A stretch of DNA of 64,000 bases from Paenibacillus ihbetae (GTDB lineage Bacteria; Bacillota; Bacilli; Paenibacillales; Paenibacillaceae): the NCBI RefSeq assembly GCF_002741055.1, contig NZ_CP016809.1, forward strand, positions 3,636,501-3,700,500. The letters run 5' to 3'. Below are positions 34,222 to 43,253 of the stretch, one piece after another (positions within the stretch are counted from its first letter, which is position 1; every line of letters begins with the position of its first letter). A program made the translations under genes and the position numbers. The notes below the pieces were generated by a model. The model saw only the letters and a list, made by a program, of their open reading frames with translations. It did not search any database and was not told where the DNA came from.

Positions 34222-34269
34222 GAGAAGGGGCTGTCCCAGGTCAATGACCTTCCGGGACGGCCCCTTCTC
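34222..34269 (-). terminator. Strong hairpin terminator between convergent genes
   Basis: GAGAAGGGGC...GTCCC pairs with GGGAC...GCCCCTTCTC. On the minus strand the stem is followed by TTTTCTTATAG, so it best serves the permease; it may also block readthrough from the MFS gene. Confidence 0.75.
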
Positions 34270-34330
34270 CTCGTTACGTGATGAGGTCAAGGCTGGTTAA
34301 TCTATGGTAACGCAAGACGTTCACCCGTAG

Positions 34331-35746
34331 TCAGGATTCGTCAGGCGCTGCGTCTTGGCGCAGCGAGCTGTGCCTGTACCCATACACGGCATAGATGATG
34401 ATGCCGAGCCCGATCCAGACGATGAACCCGATCCAGGTGATCCGCTGCAGCGTCGTGAGCAGGTACAAGCAGCTGAGCGTGGCAATTAAGGGCAGCCATG
34501 GAACCAGCGGCACGCGAAAAGTCCGCTTCAGGTTAGGGTGCGTCTTGCGCAGGACAATGATGCCGAGCGAAACGGTAATAAAGGCGAACAGCGTGCCGAT
34601 GCTGGCCAGGTCCGCCAGGTTTCCGAGGGGAACGAAGCCCGACAGCGCCGCGATGCAGATGCCGGATACCCAAGTGCTGAATACGGGCGACTTCGTCTTC
34701 GGATTGACCGAGCTCATCCGTTTCGGGAGCAAGCCGTCCCGACCGAGCGCGTAGAGCAGCCGGGATTGACCGAACAATACCCCCATGAGGACGGTGGTCA
34801 GGCCGGCGAGGGCTCCGAGCGAGATGAAGTAGGACATCCAGTCCTGCTCAATATACAGCAGCGCGAAGGCGACAGGGTCCTTCACGTTCAAGAGATGATA
34901 CGGTACAAGGCCGGTTAATACCGCCGTAACGGCAATGTATAGGACGGCAACGATCAGCAGTGAGCCTAATATGGCGACTGGCAGGCTTTTCTGAGGCTGC
35001 TTCACTTCCTCCGCAGCTGTGGCGATGACGTCGAAGCCGATATATGCGAGGAAGGCGATGGCCGCCCCCGTCATGACCCCTTCGATGCCGAACGGAAGGA
35101 ACGGCGTCCAGTTGTCCGGCTTCACGTAGAAAACTCCGACACCGATGAACAGAACGATGACGGCTATCTTCAGATATACCATGATGGTGTTGAGCCGGGT
35201 CGATTCCTTCGCTCCCCGGGATACGATCCATGTAATCAACAGGGCGATGACGATCGCCGGCACATCCACATACGTGCCTTTCGCCGGGTTGAAAGCACTA
35301 GTAATGGCGACAGGAAGATGGATATTGAAACCGGACAGAATGCTCTGCACATACCCCGACCAGCTGCTGGATACGAGGGCGCTTGCGAAGCCGTATTCCA
35401 GAAGCAAATCCCAGCCCATCAGCCAAGCGAGTCCTTCCCCGAACGCGGAGTAGCTGTACGTATAAGCGCTGCCGGCCACCGGCACGGTAGATGCGAATTC
35501 GGCATAGCACAGTGCGCAGAAGGCGCATACGAGACCTGCCAGCAGGAATGACAGGATCAGTCCCGGACCGGCATGGGTGGCGGCCGTCACGCCGGTTAAT
35601 ACGAAAATTCCCGTCCCCACGATAGAACCGACGCCAAGGACGATCAAGTCCATGACGCCAAGCTGTTTTTTCAATGCGGAACGCACTTCTCCGCCTGTCA
35701 AAGACGGAATCGGCTTCTTGCGAAGCAGATTGTGTTTCAAGCTCAT
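34331..35746 (-). CDS. APC-family amino-acid permease (CAT/YfnA-like)
   Basis: 471 residues; ATG 35746 follows AGGAG by about 9 nt. Twelve membrane helices. The N-terminus KKQLGVMDLIVLGVGSIVGTGIFVLTG is the APC substrate-binding GxGIFVL motif, and the VPVAGSAYTYSYSAFGE and EEVKQPQKSLPVAI stretches are typical of the cationic amino-acid transporter group. The C-terminus is short and cytoplasmic. It imports an amino acid with protons, identity unknown. It is not in an operon with kimA, as each has its own terminator. Confidence 0.92.
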   Translation of the reverse strand: MSLKHNLLRKKPIPSLTGGEVRSALKKQLGVMDLIVLGVGSIVGTGIFVLTGVTAATHAGPGLILSFLLAGLVCAFCALCYAEFASTVPVAGSAYTYSYSAFGEGLAWLMGWDLLLEYGFASALVSSSWSGYVQSILSGFNIHLPVAITSAFNPAKGTYVDVPAIVIALLITWIVSRGAKESTRLNTIMVYLKIAVIVLFIGVGVFYVKPDNWTPFLPFGIEGVMTGAAIAFLAYIGFDVIATAAEEVKQPQKSLPVAILGSLLIVAVLYIAVTAVLTGLVPYHLLNVKDPVAFALLYIEQDWMSYFISLGALAGLTTVLMGVLFGQSRLLYALGRDGLLPKRMSSVNPKTKSPVFSTWVSGICIAALSGFVPLGNLADLASIGTLFAFITVSLGIIVLRKTHPNLKRTFRVPLVPWLPLIATLSCLYLLTTLQRITWIGFIVWIGLGIIIYAVYGYRHSSLRQDAAPDES

Positions 35747-36005
35747 AAATGGAGTCTCCTAGATGTTTATTTAGATAGATTTCCCCGATGCATGACCCAT
35801 CCATTCCGACATTATAAATAAAAATAAGATGCTTTGAAAGCCTTAGGCTGCCTGTCCCGAAAAAACGCCAACAGTGAAGGGGCCGGCGGGCCATGCGAGT
35901 ACGCCTCCCTCCGGTTAAATACCCGCTCCCTTTCGCTTTAACTCAGAAGAAACAGCATCAGCCGCCTGTGATCGGATGCGGGATGCAAAACCGGGCGCAG
36001 AGGCA

Positions 36006-36040
36006 GAAAAAAGCCCGTCCCCCCCATGGGGGGCCGGGCT
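36006..36040 (-). terminator. Intrinsic terminator of kimA
   Basis: On the minus strand AGCCCGgCCCCCC pairs with GGGGGGaCGGGCT, directly followed by six T. It begins a few bases after the kimA stop. The rest of the stretch between kimA and the permease gene (to 35746) shows nothing else. Confidence 0.85.
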
Positions 36041-36044
36041 GCAG

Positions 36045-37871
36045 CTATTTCTTCAGATGATAAGGAACCGTCGTAAGAATAACATCCCGCCGGTACAGCA
36101 GATGAGCGCGAATGAGCAGGCTGGACTGGTTGTGCAGGAAGTTGTGCCACCCCTTCTTCGGAATGAACTGTGGAATGACGACCGTCACCTGGTAGTCCGA
36201 CTCGCTGGCCTTGCGCTGTACCATGTCGATGAATTTGGTCAGCGGCGAGATGATGCTGCGATATGGCGAATGCAGCGTCACCAGCCGGACGTCCGGCTGC
36301 CACTTCTTCCATTTTTCCTCGAAGGCAATCTGGTCTTCTCGTTCGAAGTTCACGTAAACGGCGATAATCTGGTCGGCGGACAGCGATTTGGCATAATTGA
36401 GCGAGTTCTCCACCACATGCGTAATGCCGGCTACCGGTACGATAATAATGTTGCCCTCGATCGGCTTTGCCGGCTCGCAGGTCGTAATCCGGAGCTGATC
36501 GGCGACCGCTTCATAGTGATTCCGAATCCGGGTGAAGATCCAGATGATGAGCGGCAGAAACAGGAGCACCGACCACACCTGGGCGAATTTCGTGAGGAAA
36601 AAGATCAACGTTACCGCAAAGCTGATAACGGCTCCCGTCGTGTTAATGACCAGCTTGGGGAGCCAGCCTGGAGGCTTCTCGCGAAGCCACTTCACCATCA
36701 TCCCCGTCTGCGACAAGGTAAACGGAATGAATACGCCGACGGCGTACAACGGGATCAGATGCTCGGTCTTGCCCTCGAAGGCCAGGATCAGCACGATGGA
36801 CAGAAGACCGAGGATAATGATGCCGTTGGAATACCCCAAGCGGTCCCCCCGGACCGTGAACATCCGCGGGATGAACTTATCCTTCGCCAGGTTGACGGCC
36901 AGCAGAGGAAATGCCGAATACCCCGTGTTGGCCGCCAGGATCAGAATTAACGCCGTGGTCCCCTGGATGAAATAATACAGCGCGTTCCGGCCGAAGGTAT
37001 GCTCGGCGATTTGGGAGACAACCGTCACCTCTTCGCTGGGACTGACCCCGTAATAATAGGCCAGGAAGACGATTCCCGAAAATAACAGGGCGAGCAGGGA
37101 GCCCATCGCGGCCAGGGTTTTGGCGGCGTTGTTCGGCGCAGGCTCCTTGAAGTTCGGAATGGCGTTGGATATGGCTTCAACCCCGGTGAGCGCGGAGCTG
37201 CCTGAAGCGAACGCCCGCAGGAGCAGAAACAGGCTCAGTCCGGCGACGGGCGTGCCGATCTTGGTGTGCAGCTCCGGCGAAGCGTGGCCGGTTGCGATAT
37301 CGTAGAGACCGACGCCAATCAGAATAAACAAGGCCAGCACGAACAGGTAGACCGGATAGGCCAGGATCGAGGCGGATTCCGTCACGCCCCGCAAGTTCAG
37401 CACGGTAAGAAACAGGACGAACAGTACGGCGATCCCGACATTATAGGGACGCAGCTCGGGAAAAGCCGACGTAATCGCATCCGTACCGGCCGATACGCTG
37501 ACCGCCACCGTTAGGATATAGTCGACGAGCAAGGAGCCTCCGGCAACGAGGCCGGGATACATGCCCAGATTTCGTTTCGACACGACATAGGCTCCGCCGC
37601 CCTGCGGATAGGAGAATATGATCTGTCTATAGGATAGGATCAATGCCAGCAATAGGACGAGCACGCCGATGGCGATCGGGATAGAATACCAATAGGCCGC
37701 GGCGCCGACGGTCATCAGCACCAGCAGAATTTGCTCGGGGCCGTAGGCGACGGATGACAAGGCATCAGACGACAAAATCGCCAGGGCCTTCGTTTTATTC
37801 AGCTTCTGATCGCCTAATTCATTGGACTTGAGCGGTCTTCCGATGAGGAAGCGCTTGATGGAAGATAACAT
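36045..37871 (-). CDS. kimA: High-affinity potassium importer KimA
   Basis: 608 residues from ATG 37871 with a GGTGGTGA SD; upstream in-frame GTGs are rejected. Twelve membrane helices, then a cytoplasmic universal-stress-protein-like domain (about 455-608). Family hallmarks include SIKRFLIGRPLKS, LAILSSDALSSVAYGPEQIL, SYPQGGGAYVVSKRNLG and a C-terminal PYHLKK. KimA (YdaO) takes up K+ with protons and is inhibited by c-di-AMP. A ydaO-type c-di-AMP riboswitch and terminator stand directly upstream, so expression and probably activity follow potassium through c-di-AMP. Confidence 0.95.
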   Translation of the reverse strand: MLSSIKRFLIGRPLKSNELGDQKLNKTKALAILSSDALSSVAYGPEQILLVLMTVGAAAYWYSIPIAIGVLVLLLALILSYRQIIFSYPQGGGAYVVSKRNLGMYPGLVAGGSLLVDYILTVAVSVSAGTDAITSAFPELRPYNVGIAVLFVLFLTVLNLRGVTESASILAYPVYLFVLALFILIGVGLYDIATGHASPELHTKIGTPVAGLSLFLLLRAFASGSSALTGVEAISNAIPNFKEPAPNNAAKTLAAMGSLLALLFSGIVFLAYYYGVSPSEEVTVVSQIAEHTFGRNALYYFIQGTTALILILAANTGYSAFPLLAVNLAKDKFIPRMFTVRGDRLGYSNGIIILGLLSIVLILAFEGKTEHLIPLYAVGVFIPFTLSQTGMMVKWLREKPPGWLPKLVINTTGAVISFAVTLIFFLTKFAQVWSVLLFLPLIIWIFTRIRNHYEAVADQLRITTCEPAKPIEGNIIIVPVAGITHVVENSLNYAKSLSADQIIAVYVNFEREDQIAFEEKWKKWQPDVRLVTLHSPYRSIISPLTKFIDMVQRKASESDYQVTVVIPQFIPKKGWHNFLHNQSSLLIRAHLLYRRDVILTTVPYHLKK

Positions 37872-38006
37872 CGTGTTCACCACCGATTCGATTTGGTTTT
37901 TGGGTCGTTTATCCCCCAGAAAAGCGTAAAATTATGAGCTTGGGTGAATGGTCAAGAGCCGGTCATGGGATGCATCTCCGTTTCGAATTTTCGATTTTTG
38001 GCATAG

Positions 38007-38037
38007 AAAAAACACAGGTTAGAGCCTGTGTTTTTTT
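38007..38037 (-). terminator. Riboswitch-controlled terminator before kimA
   Basis: On the minus strand AAACACAGG pairs with CCTGTGTTT over CTCTAA, ending in six T. It lies directly after the c-di-AMP riboswitch and about 135 bp before the kimA start, so c-di-AMP binding should stop transcription here. Confidence 0.85.
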
Positions 38038-38049
38038 GCACAAGTTCAC

Positions 38050-38225
38050 AACCCTCCCATTAACGCCTACGAGGTTAGCTGTCGGATTCGGGCGCGAGAG
38101 TCGCCCTACCTGATGCCGCTCGGGACATGCCGCGGCTATTCAGGATTCACCCCATAGTATGGCTGCCGCTTCGGCAGGCATACGCTTCGGTTCCCCCGTT
38201 TTCCTTCCTGGAAATTCGGCGAATC
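38050..38225 (-). promoter_or_regulatory. ydaO/yuaA-type c-di-AMP riboswitch
   Basis: Read on the minus strand, the conserved blocks occur in order: ACGGGGGAACCGAAG, GGGGTGAATCC, CCGAATCCGACAGCTAACC, TCGTAGGCGTTAATGGGAGGG. These are the signature pieces of the ydaO class (Rfam RF00379, by recall). P1 may form between CGCC near 38221 and GGCG near 38065; the outer limits are approximate. It is followed at once by a terminator and then kimA, the classical target of this riboswitch. Confidence 0.92.
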
Positions 38226-38489
38226 AACTGTGAGATTCATATTGGATTTGAAATCTGAATAGTATATTACGCCTGCGGGATTCGATTGTAAAACGGCCTT
38301 TTGCCGCTATTTTCGGCAGAAGGGAGCCAAATGGATGGGACGTAAGCGATTACATGGGATACGGACTTTCGCGGGATCATTATTTTGCGGATTTACGCAA
38401 TAAATCACTGTATGCGAAGATTTGGAAACTGAAAGCGCGGTAGGGAAAGCAGAAAACGCGGTGAGGGGAAGAAGGTAGGCGTGCAGATA
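38226..38489. other. Non-coding region of unknown content (possible dispersed repeat)
   Basis: No SD-led ORF. Contains small stem-loops, for example TGCCG-ctatttt-CGGCA near 38305-38325. A minus-strand frame from 38603 to 38307 looks like a chance ORF. A promoter for the riboswitch transcript should lie in its first part but was not identified with confidence. Confidence 0.4.
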
Positions 38490-38616
38490 AAAGAGGATGC
38501 TCCTATCGAAGAAGCAAGCCGAAGAGAGCATTCGCGGCCGCATCTTGAGCCGGCCGTAACGTAAATTCGCCATGCCGTATCTCGGGGGAGGAGATACAAG
38601 CATGGCGAATTTTTTG
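38490..38616 (+). ncRNA. Candidate structured RNA ending in an intrinsic terminator
   Basis: Three stems in a row: ATGCTC (38497-38502) with GAGCAT (38525-38531 region), CGGCCG (38535-38540) with CGGCCG (38551-38556), and a long terminator stem AATTCGCCATGC...GTATCTC with GAGATAC...GCATGGCGAATT, then six T (38563-38616). No coding gene precedes it on the plus strand for over 4 kb. It lies about 190 bp before a molybdoenzyme gene. It could be a small RNA, or a leader or attenuator. I do not match it to a known riboswitch class. Confidence 0.4.
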
Positions 38617-38808
38617 GGAGTGGTCCATGATATGGCGAGGAGGAGAAAGGGTCTGGGTTTCTCATCCTTGCTCTCGATAGAAATATACCCGGGAGGTCGA
38701 GCGCTGAATCACATCTTTAGAAAAAAATGTATGACTTTACGATGGGGCTGATTTTTTTTAAGATAAGGGGATATGATTGAGGCTGAAGCACAAGGGGGAG
38801 AGGACAAA

Positions 38809-40872
38809 GTGATTCATCAGGAATATGGCGTATTTCCGGCGGTTTGCCCGTTGGATTGTCCGGATACTTGCAGCCTGCTGCTGCATAAAGAGAACGGCAA
38901 AATCGTAAAGGTTACGGGCAACCCCGACCATCCGATCACGCAAGGCGCGATCTGCAATAAAGTCCGCAACATGGCTCACCGGGTCTACCATCCGGAGCGT
39001 GTGCTGTATCCGCTGCGCCGGACAGGCCCTAAAGGGGCCGGATTATTTGAGCGGATCAGCTGGGACGAGGCGATCCGGGAAATCACGGACCGGTACAAGG
39101 CGCTGATTGAATCGGATGGCCCTGAAAGCATCCTGCCCTACAGCTTCTACGGCAATATGGGCATCTTGAGCGTAGACGGCATGGACCGCCGTTTCTTCAA
39201 CAGGCTGGGCGCCAGCAAGCTGAAGCAGTCCATCTGCAATTCGGCCGGAAACGAAGGCTGGAAATCGGTCATGGGCTTCAACGGGGGAACGGTCCCCGAA
39301 GATACGGTGAACGCCGATGTCATCATCGTCTGGGGCGGGAATATCGTCAGCACGAATATGCACCAGGTGGTGCTGGCTGAAAAAGCGCGAAAGCGGGGCG
39401 CGAAGGTCGTCGTCATCGATGTTCACAAAAATCAGACCGGCCAATGGGCGGACTGGTTCATCCCGCTGCATCCCGGCACGGATGCCGCGCTTGCCGTCGG
39501 GATCATGCACGTCCTGTTCCGCGACGGGCTGGCGGATGAAGCGTTCATGGAGCGTTATACGATCGGTCATGAGGAGCTGCGGGAGCATGTGAAGACGTAT
39601 ACGCCGGAATACGTATCTTCGGTAACGGGCATTCCGGCCGAGGATGTGGAGAAGCTGGCCGAGCTGTACGGCCGTGCCGGCGTGTCTTACATTCACATCG
39701 GCAACGGTCTGCAGCATCATGATAACGGCGGCATGACGGTGCGCAGCATCGCAGCCCTGCCGGCGCTGACCGGGCAGTGGCTCAAGCGGGGCGGCGGGGC
39801 GGCCAAATCAAACGGGGGCTACAACAGCATGAACAGCGAGGCTCTGGAACGGCCGGATTTGCGGCCGAACCCGAGTGCGCGCACGATTAATATGAACCGG
39901 ATCGGAGAAGCGCTGGCCATGACCGAGAATCCGATCCGCTCGGTATTCGTATACTGCAGCAACCCGCTGGTCGTCGCCCCGGATACGGAGCGCGTGAGGG
40001 AGGGGTTTGCGCGGGAGGATCTGTTCACGGTCGTTCATGATCTATTCATGACGGACACGGCCAAGTACGCGGATATCGTACTGCCGGCCACCTCCTCCTT
40101 TGAAAGCACGGACCTGTACGCTTCCTACTGGCACCAATACGTACAGCTCCAAGAGCCGGTTATCCCGGCGCAGGGGGAGAGCAAGAGCAATGTTGAGCTG
40201 TTCTCCTTGCTCGGACGGGCGATGGGCTTTGAGGAAGAAGCCTTCCGCGAGTCGGAAGAAGAGATGATTGCCCGGGCGCTCGATTATCCCGATAATCCGT
40301 ATCTGAACGGAGTGACCCTGGACAGGCTGAAGGCAGAGCGTCATGTCAAGTTGGACATGACGCCGCTCGAGAGCTTTCTGGATCGGCTTCCAACCCCTTC
40401 GGGACGGATCGAGCTGTACTCGGCCAGGCTGGCGGAAGCCGGACTTCCGCCGCTGCCGACCTATGTGCCGCTGAAGGAAGGCTATGACGGGGTGCGGCGC
40501 GGAAGGGGGAACCGGTATCCGCTGATGTTCATTTCCCCGCCGAACCACAATTTCTTGAACTCAACCTTCGCAAATGTCGAGAAGCATCAGAAGATGGAGA
40601 AGGAGCCGACGCTCCAAATCCATCCCGAGGATGCGGAGCAGCGGGGGATTGCCGACGGCGATCCGGTTATCGTGTTCAATGATCGCGGAACCTATGAGGC
40701 TCGCGCCAAAGTGGTGGATAAGATGCTGCCGGGCACCGTAGTCAGCCAAGGCCTCTGGTGGGAAGGCGAGGGCCGAAAGCAGCGGGCCAATGCCCTTACG
40801 CCGGACAGGCTGGCAGACATGGGTGAGGGGGCAACCTTCTTCTCGACCGTTGTCGAGGTCAAGCGCTCATAA
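38809..40872 (+). CDS. Molybdopterin-dependent oxidoreductase (YoaE-like, formate-dehydrogenase superfamily)
   Basis: 687 residues from GTG 38809, chosen because GGGGGAGAGG lies at the right distance; ATG 38773 has its SD too close. A [4Fe-4S] site is formed by Cys13, Cys17, Cys21 and Cys49 (CPLDCPDTC...ITQGAICNKV). The bis-MGD regions include MGILSVDGMDRRFFNRLGASK, WGGNIVSTNMHQV, VYCSNPLVVAPDTERV and a C-terminal molydop-binding domain (HPEDAEQRGIADGDPVIVFNDRG). No signal peptide is seen, so it is cytoplasmic. The substrate is unknown and no partner subunits or cofactor genes are adjacent. The SICNSAGNEG stretch may carry the metal ligand. Confidence 0.9.
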   Translation: MIHQEYGVFPAVCPLDCPDTCSLLLHKENGKIVKVTGNPDHPITQGAICNKVRNMAHRVYHPERVLYPLRRTGPKGAGLFERISWDEAIREITDRYKALIESDGPESILPYSFYGNMGILSVDGMDRRFFNRLGASKLKQSICNSAGNEGWKSVMGFNGGTVPEDTVNADVIIVWGGNIVSTNMHQVVLAEKARKRGAKVVVIDVHKNQTGQWADWFIPLHPGTDAALAVGIMHVLFRDGLADEAFMERYTIGHEELREHVKTYTPEYVSSVTGIPAEDVEKLAELYGRAGVSYIHIGNGLQHHDNGGMTVRSIAALPALTGQWLKRGGGAAKSNGGYNSMNSEALERPDLRPNPSARTINMNRIGEALAMTENPIRSVFVYCSNPLVVAPDTERVREGFAREDLFTVVHDLFMTDTAKYADIVLPATSSFESTDLYASYWHQYVQLQEPVIPAQGESKSNVELFSLLGRAMGFEEEAFRESEEEMIARALDYPDNPYLNGVTLDRLKAERHVKLDMTPLESFLDRLPTPSGRIELYSARLAEAGLPPLPTYVPLKEGYDGVRRGRGNRYPLMFISPPNHNFLNSTFANVEKHQKMEKEPTLQIHPEDAEQRGIADGDPVIVFNDRGTYEARAKVVDKMLPGTVVSQGLWWEGEGRKQRANALTPDRLADMGEGATFFSTVVEVKRS

Positions 40873-41031
40873 GCCGGGGGGATACCTCTCCCCGATATGG
40901 GACTAGGCGCGATGCGTAAGCTGTACGGAGCTGAACGTAATGTGCCAGGGCGCAATGCTTGCTCGGATCTGATGTACAATGCCCCGAAACGATCCATTTC
41001 AACCGATATGAAAAGAGGAATTGATAAGATC

Positions 41032-41067
41032 AAGATGCCGTCTATCATTAGGCGGCATCTTTTTTTA
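41032..41067 (+). terminator. Intrinsic terminator after the molybdoenzyme gene
   Basis: AAGATGCCG pairs with CGGCATCTT across about 12 nt and ends in seven T. It lies 160 bp past the stop. Of the rest of 40873-41282, only a small stem CAGCC-ctta-GGCTG (41203-41217) before the ABC operon stands out. Confidence 0.85.
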
Positions 41068-41282
41068 TGCAGTGAACGGGCAGACTTTATACTTTTTCAA
41101 GCGGCGTCCCTATCGATCATCCGTCAGAAGTATAAAAAATCGCGGGTTTGTTATATAGTTTCGCCCCATTGCCAAGGTTAGAATGTCCTTAAGTCCGAAA
41201 GACCGCAGCCCTTAGGCTGGCGTTAACGTGTCAAGGATGTTCGCATGCGCCTTGACTATATTTTTCAAGCGGGAGGAACAAC

Positions 41283-42260
41283 ATGTCCCAATCTGCACCG
41301 AAACAGCGGCAGGTCCCGGTTGCCCCGGAGCCCCGCATCCACAGCTCCAGCTTCTTGCGGCGCTTCGTGAAACAATGGGAAGTCCAGCTTATGGTCATTC
41401 CCGGAGTCATCCTCGTCTTCATCTTCTCGTATTTGCCGATGTACGGGGTGATTACCGGATTTATGGATTACGACCTGTTTACGGGTTCGAGAATTTGGGA
41501 GAATCCATGGGTCGGTTTCAAGCATTTCGAAGCCTTCTTCAACGCGCCGGAGTTCGAGCGGCTGATCCGCAATACCCTGGTCATCAGTCTGCTCAAGTTC
41601 TTTATCGGCTTTCCGGCCCCGATCTTGCTGGCGCTGATGCTGAACGAAGTCCGCCATATGTTCTTTAAACGAACGGTTCAGACACTTACCTACTTGCCTC
41701 ATTTTCTCTCTTGGGTCATCGTGGCCGGCCTGACGATGTCGATGCTGTCCACTGAGAACGGAAGCGTCAACATGCTTCTGAAGGGCGCAGGACTGATCAG
41801 CGAGCCGATTAACTTCCTCGGCATGAAGGAATATTTCTGGTCGATTCTCATCTCGGCGAATGTGTGGAAGGAGATCGGGTTTAACTCCATTGTGTTTATG
41901 GCCGCCATCGCAGGGATCGATCCGGCACTGTATGAAGCAGCCGATATCGACGGCGCAAGCAAATTCAAGCAAATTTTCAAAATTACGCTGCCTTGCATCA
42001 TGCCGGTCGTCATCATTTTCATGATTCTGGCCATTGGCAATCTGGTCAATGCGGGATTTGAGGATATCCTGCTTCTCGCAACGAATCCGGTACTTAGGCC
42101 GGTGTCCGATGTCATCGATACGTACGTCTATCGCGTGGGGCTAGGCACACACCGTTATTCCTATGCCGTCGCCATCGGGCTATTCAAGGCCATCGTCAGC
42201 GTCACGCTCTTGACCATTGCCAACTACTTGGCCCGGCGATCCGGCAACAGTCTGTGGTAA
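41283..42260 (+). CDS. ABC transporter permease, LplB-type (carbohydrate uptake)
   Basis: 325 residues with a GGGAGGAA SD. Six membrane helices; the EAA loop for ATPase contact reads EAADIDGASKFKQIFKITLPCIMP. The N-terminus WEVQLMVIPGVILVFIFSYLPMYGVITGF is typical of LplB-like sugar permeases. It is the first gene of an importer operon with a second permease and a binding lipoprotein. No ATPase gene is linked, so a shared MsmX-type subunit is inferred. Substrate probably an oligosaccharide. Confidence 0.93.
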   Translation: MSQSAPKQRQVPVAPEPRIHSSSFLRRFVKQWEVQLMVIPGVILVFIFSYLPMYGVITGFMDYDLFTGSRIWENPWVGFKHFEAFFNAPEFERLIRNTLVISLLKFFIGFPAPILLALMLNEVRHMFFKRTVQTLTYLPHFLSWVIVAGLTMSMLSTENGSVNMLLKGAGLISEPINFLGMKEYFWSILISANVWKEIGFNSIVFMAAIAGIDPALYEAADIDGASKFKQIFKITLPCIMPVVIIFMILAIGNLVNAGFEDILLLATNPVLRPVSDVIDTYVYRVGLGTHRYSYAVAIGLFKAIVSVTLLTIANYLARRSGNSLW

Positions 42261-42286
42261 GATCCACAAGCCTTAGGAGGTACAGC

Positions 42287-43186
42287 ATGTTAAAAAGAAT
42301 CAGCTTCGGAGACAAGGTCATGCTTGCCGTCATATACGTTCTGCTTGGTTTACTGGCCTTCTCAGCGCTCTATCCGTTCTGGAACGCGGTGGCGATCTCC
42401 TTCAATGTCGGCGTGGATACCTCCAAAGGAGGAATCACGTTCTGGCCGCGTCAATTCACGCTGGAGAATTATCAGGTCATCCTGCAGGATGACCGTCTGA
42501 TCAACGGATTCATGATCTCGATCGCCCGGACGGTCGTCGGAACCGCCACCTCGATTCTGATGACGTCCATCGTGGCGTACGGCATGACCCGCTCTTATTT
42601 GTATGGCAGGAGCTTTTACATGACGTTCTTTATATTCACCCTGTATTTTAGCGGAGGCTTGATCCCGACCTATCTCCTGATCCGGTCCCTCGGCCTGATG
42701 GATACGTTCCTGGTGTTTATCATTCCTTCTATGGTGAGCGTCTGGAATATGATCATCTTCCGCACGTTCTTTAAGGGGCTGCCGGTCGGCCTGGAGGAAT
42801 CGGCGCATATGGACGGGTGCAGCAATTGGGGGACCTTTTTCAGAATCGTCCTTCCGCTCTCGGGGCCGGTCATCGCGACCTTGGCACTGCTCACGGCGGT
42901 CGGTCACTGGAACGACTGGTTCCTGCCAAGCATCTACATCACCAACGAGGATTTGCTGCCGATTCAGACGATATTGCGGGAGACCCTAAACGCCAATATC
43001 AAAACCGCGCAAAGCTCGGCTATCGACAGCAGCGCGCTTGCATTGATCGAAAGCTCCAAGAACACCAGCTCGAAATCGCTGACGATGGCAATGATGATCG
43101 TGGTTACCGCTCCGATTATCCTCGTGTACCCTTTCGTGCAAAAGTATTTTGTGAAAGGCGTGCTCGTAGGCTCGCTGAAAGGGTAA
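42287..43186 (+). CDS. ABC transporter permease, YtcP-type (carbohydrate uptake)
   Basis: 299 residues; ATG 42287 follows TTAGGAGGT. Six membrane helices with EAA loop EESAHMDGCSNWGTFFRIVLPLSGP. ALYPFWNAVAISFN at the start and the C-terminal PFVQKYFVKGVLVGSLKG are the usual YtcP-type ends. It pairs with the preceding LplB-type permease to form the membrane channel. Confidence 0.93.
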   Translation: MLKRISFGDKVMLAVIYVLLGLLAFSALYPFWNAVAISFNVGVDTSKGGITFWPRQFTLENYQVILQDDRLINGFMISIARTVVGTATSILMTSIVAYGMTRSYLYGRSFYMTFFIFTLYFSGGLIPTYLLIRSLGLMDTFLVFIIPSMVSVWNMIIFRTFFKGLPVGLEESAHMDGCSNWGTFFRIVLPLSGPVIATLALLTAVGHWNDWFLPSIYITNEDLLPIQTILRETLNANIKTAQSSAIDSSALALIESSKNTSSKSLTMAMMIVVTAPIILVYPFVQKYFVKGVLVGSLKG

Positions 43187-43253
43187 TGCCGACACCGGTT
43201 TAAGGCGAACAGCTTTGAACATATATAATTCGAGAATGAGAGGGGTTAAGAGA

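Noticed and set aside
38307..38603. 98-codon minus-strand ORF in the region between kimA and the molybdoenzyme
   Set aside because: No SD, odd composition and overlap with the structured terminator region; treated as non-coding.
40897..41181. 94-codon plus-strand ORF after the molybdoenzyme
   Set aside because: It runs through the intrinsic terminator at 41032-41067 and lacks an SD.
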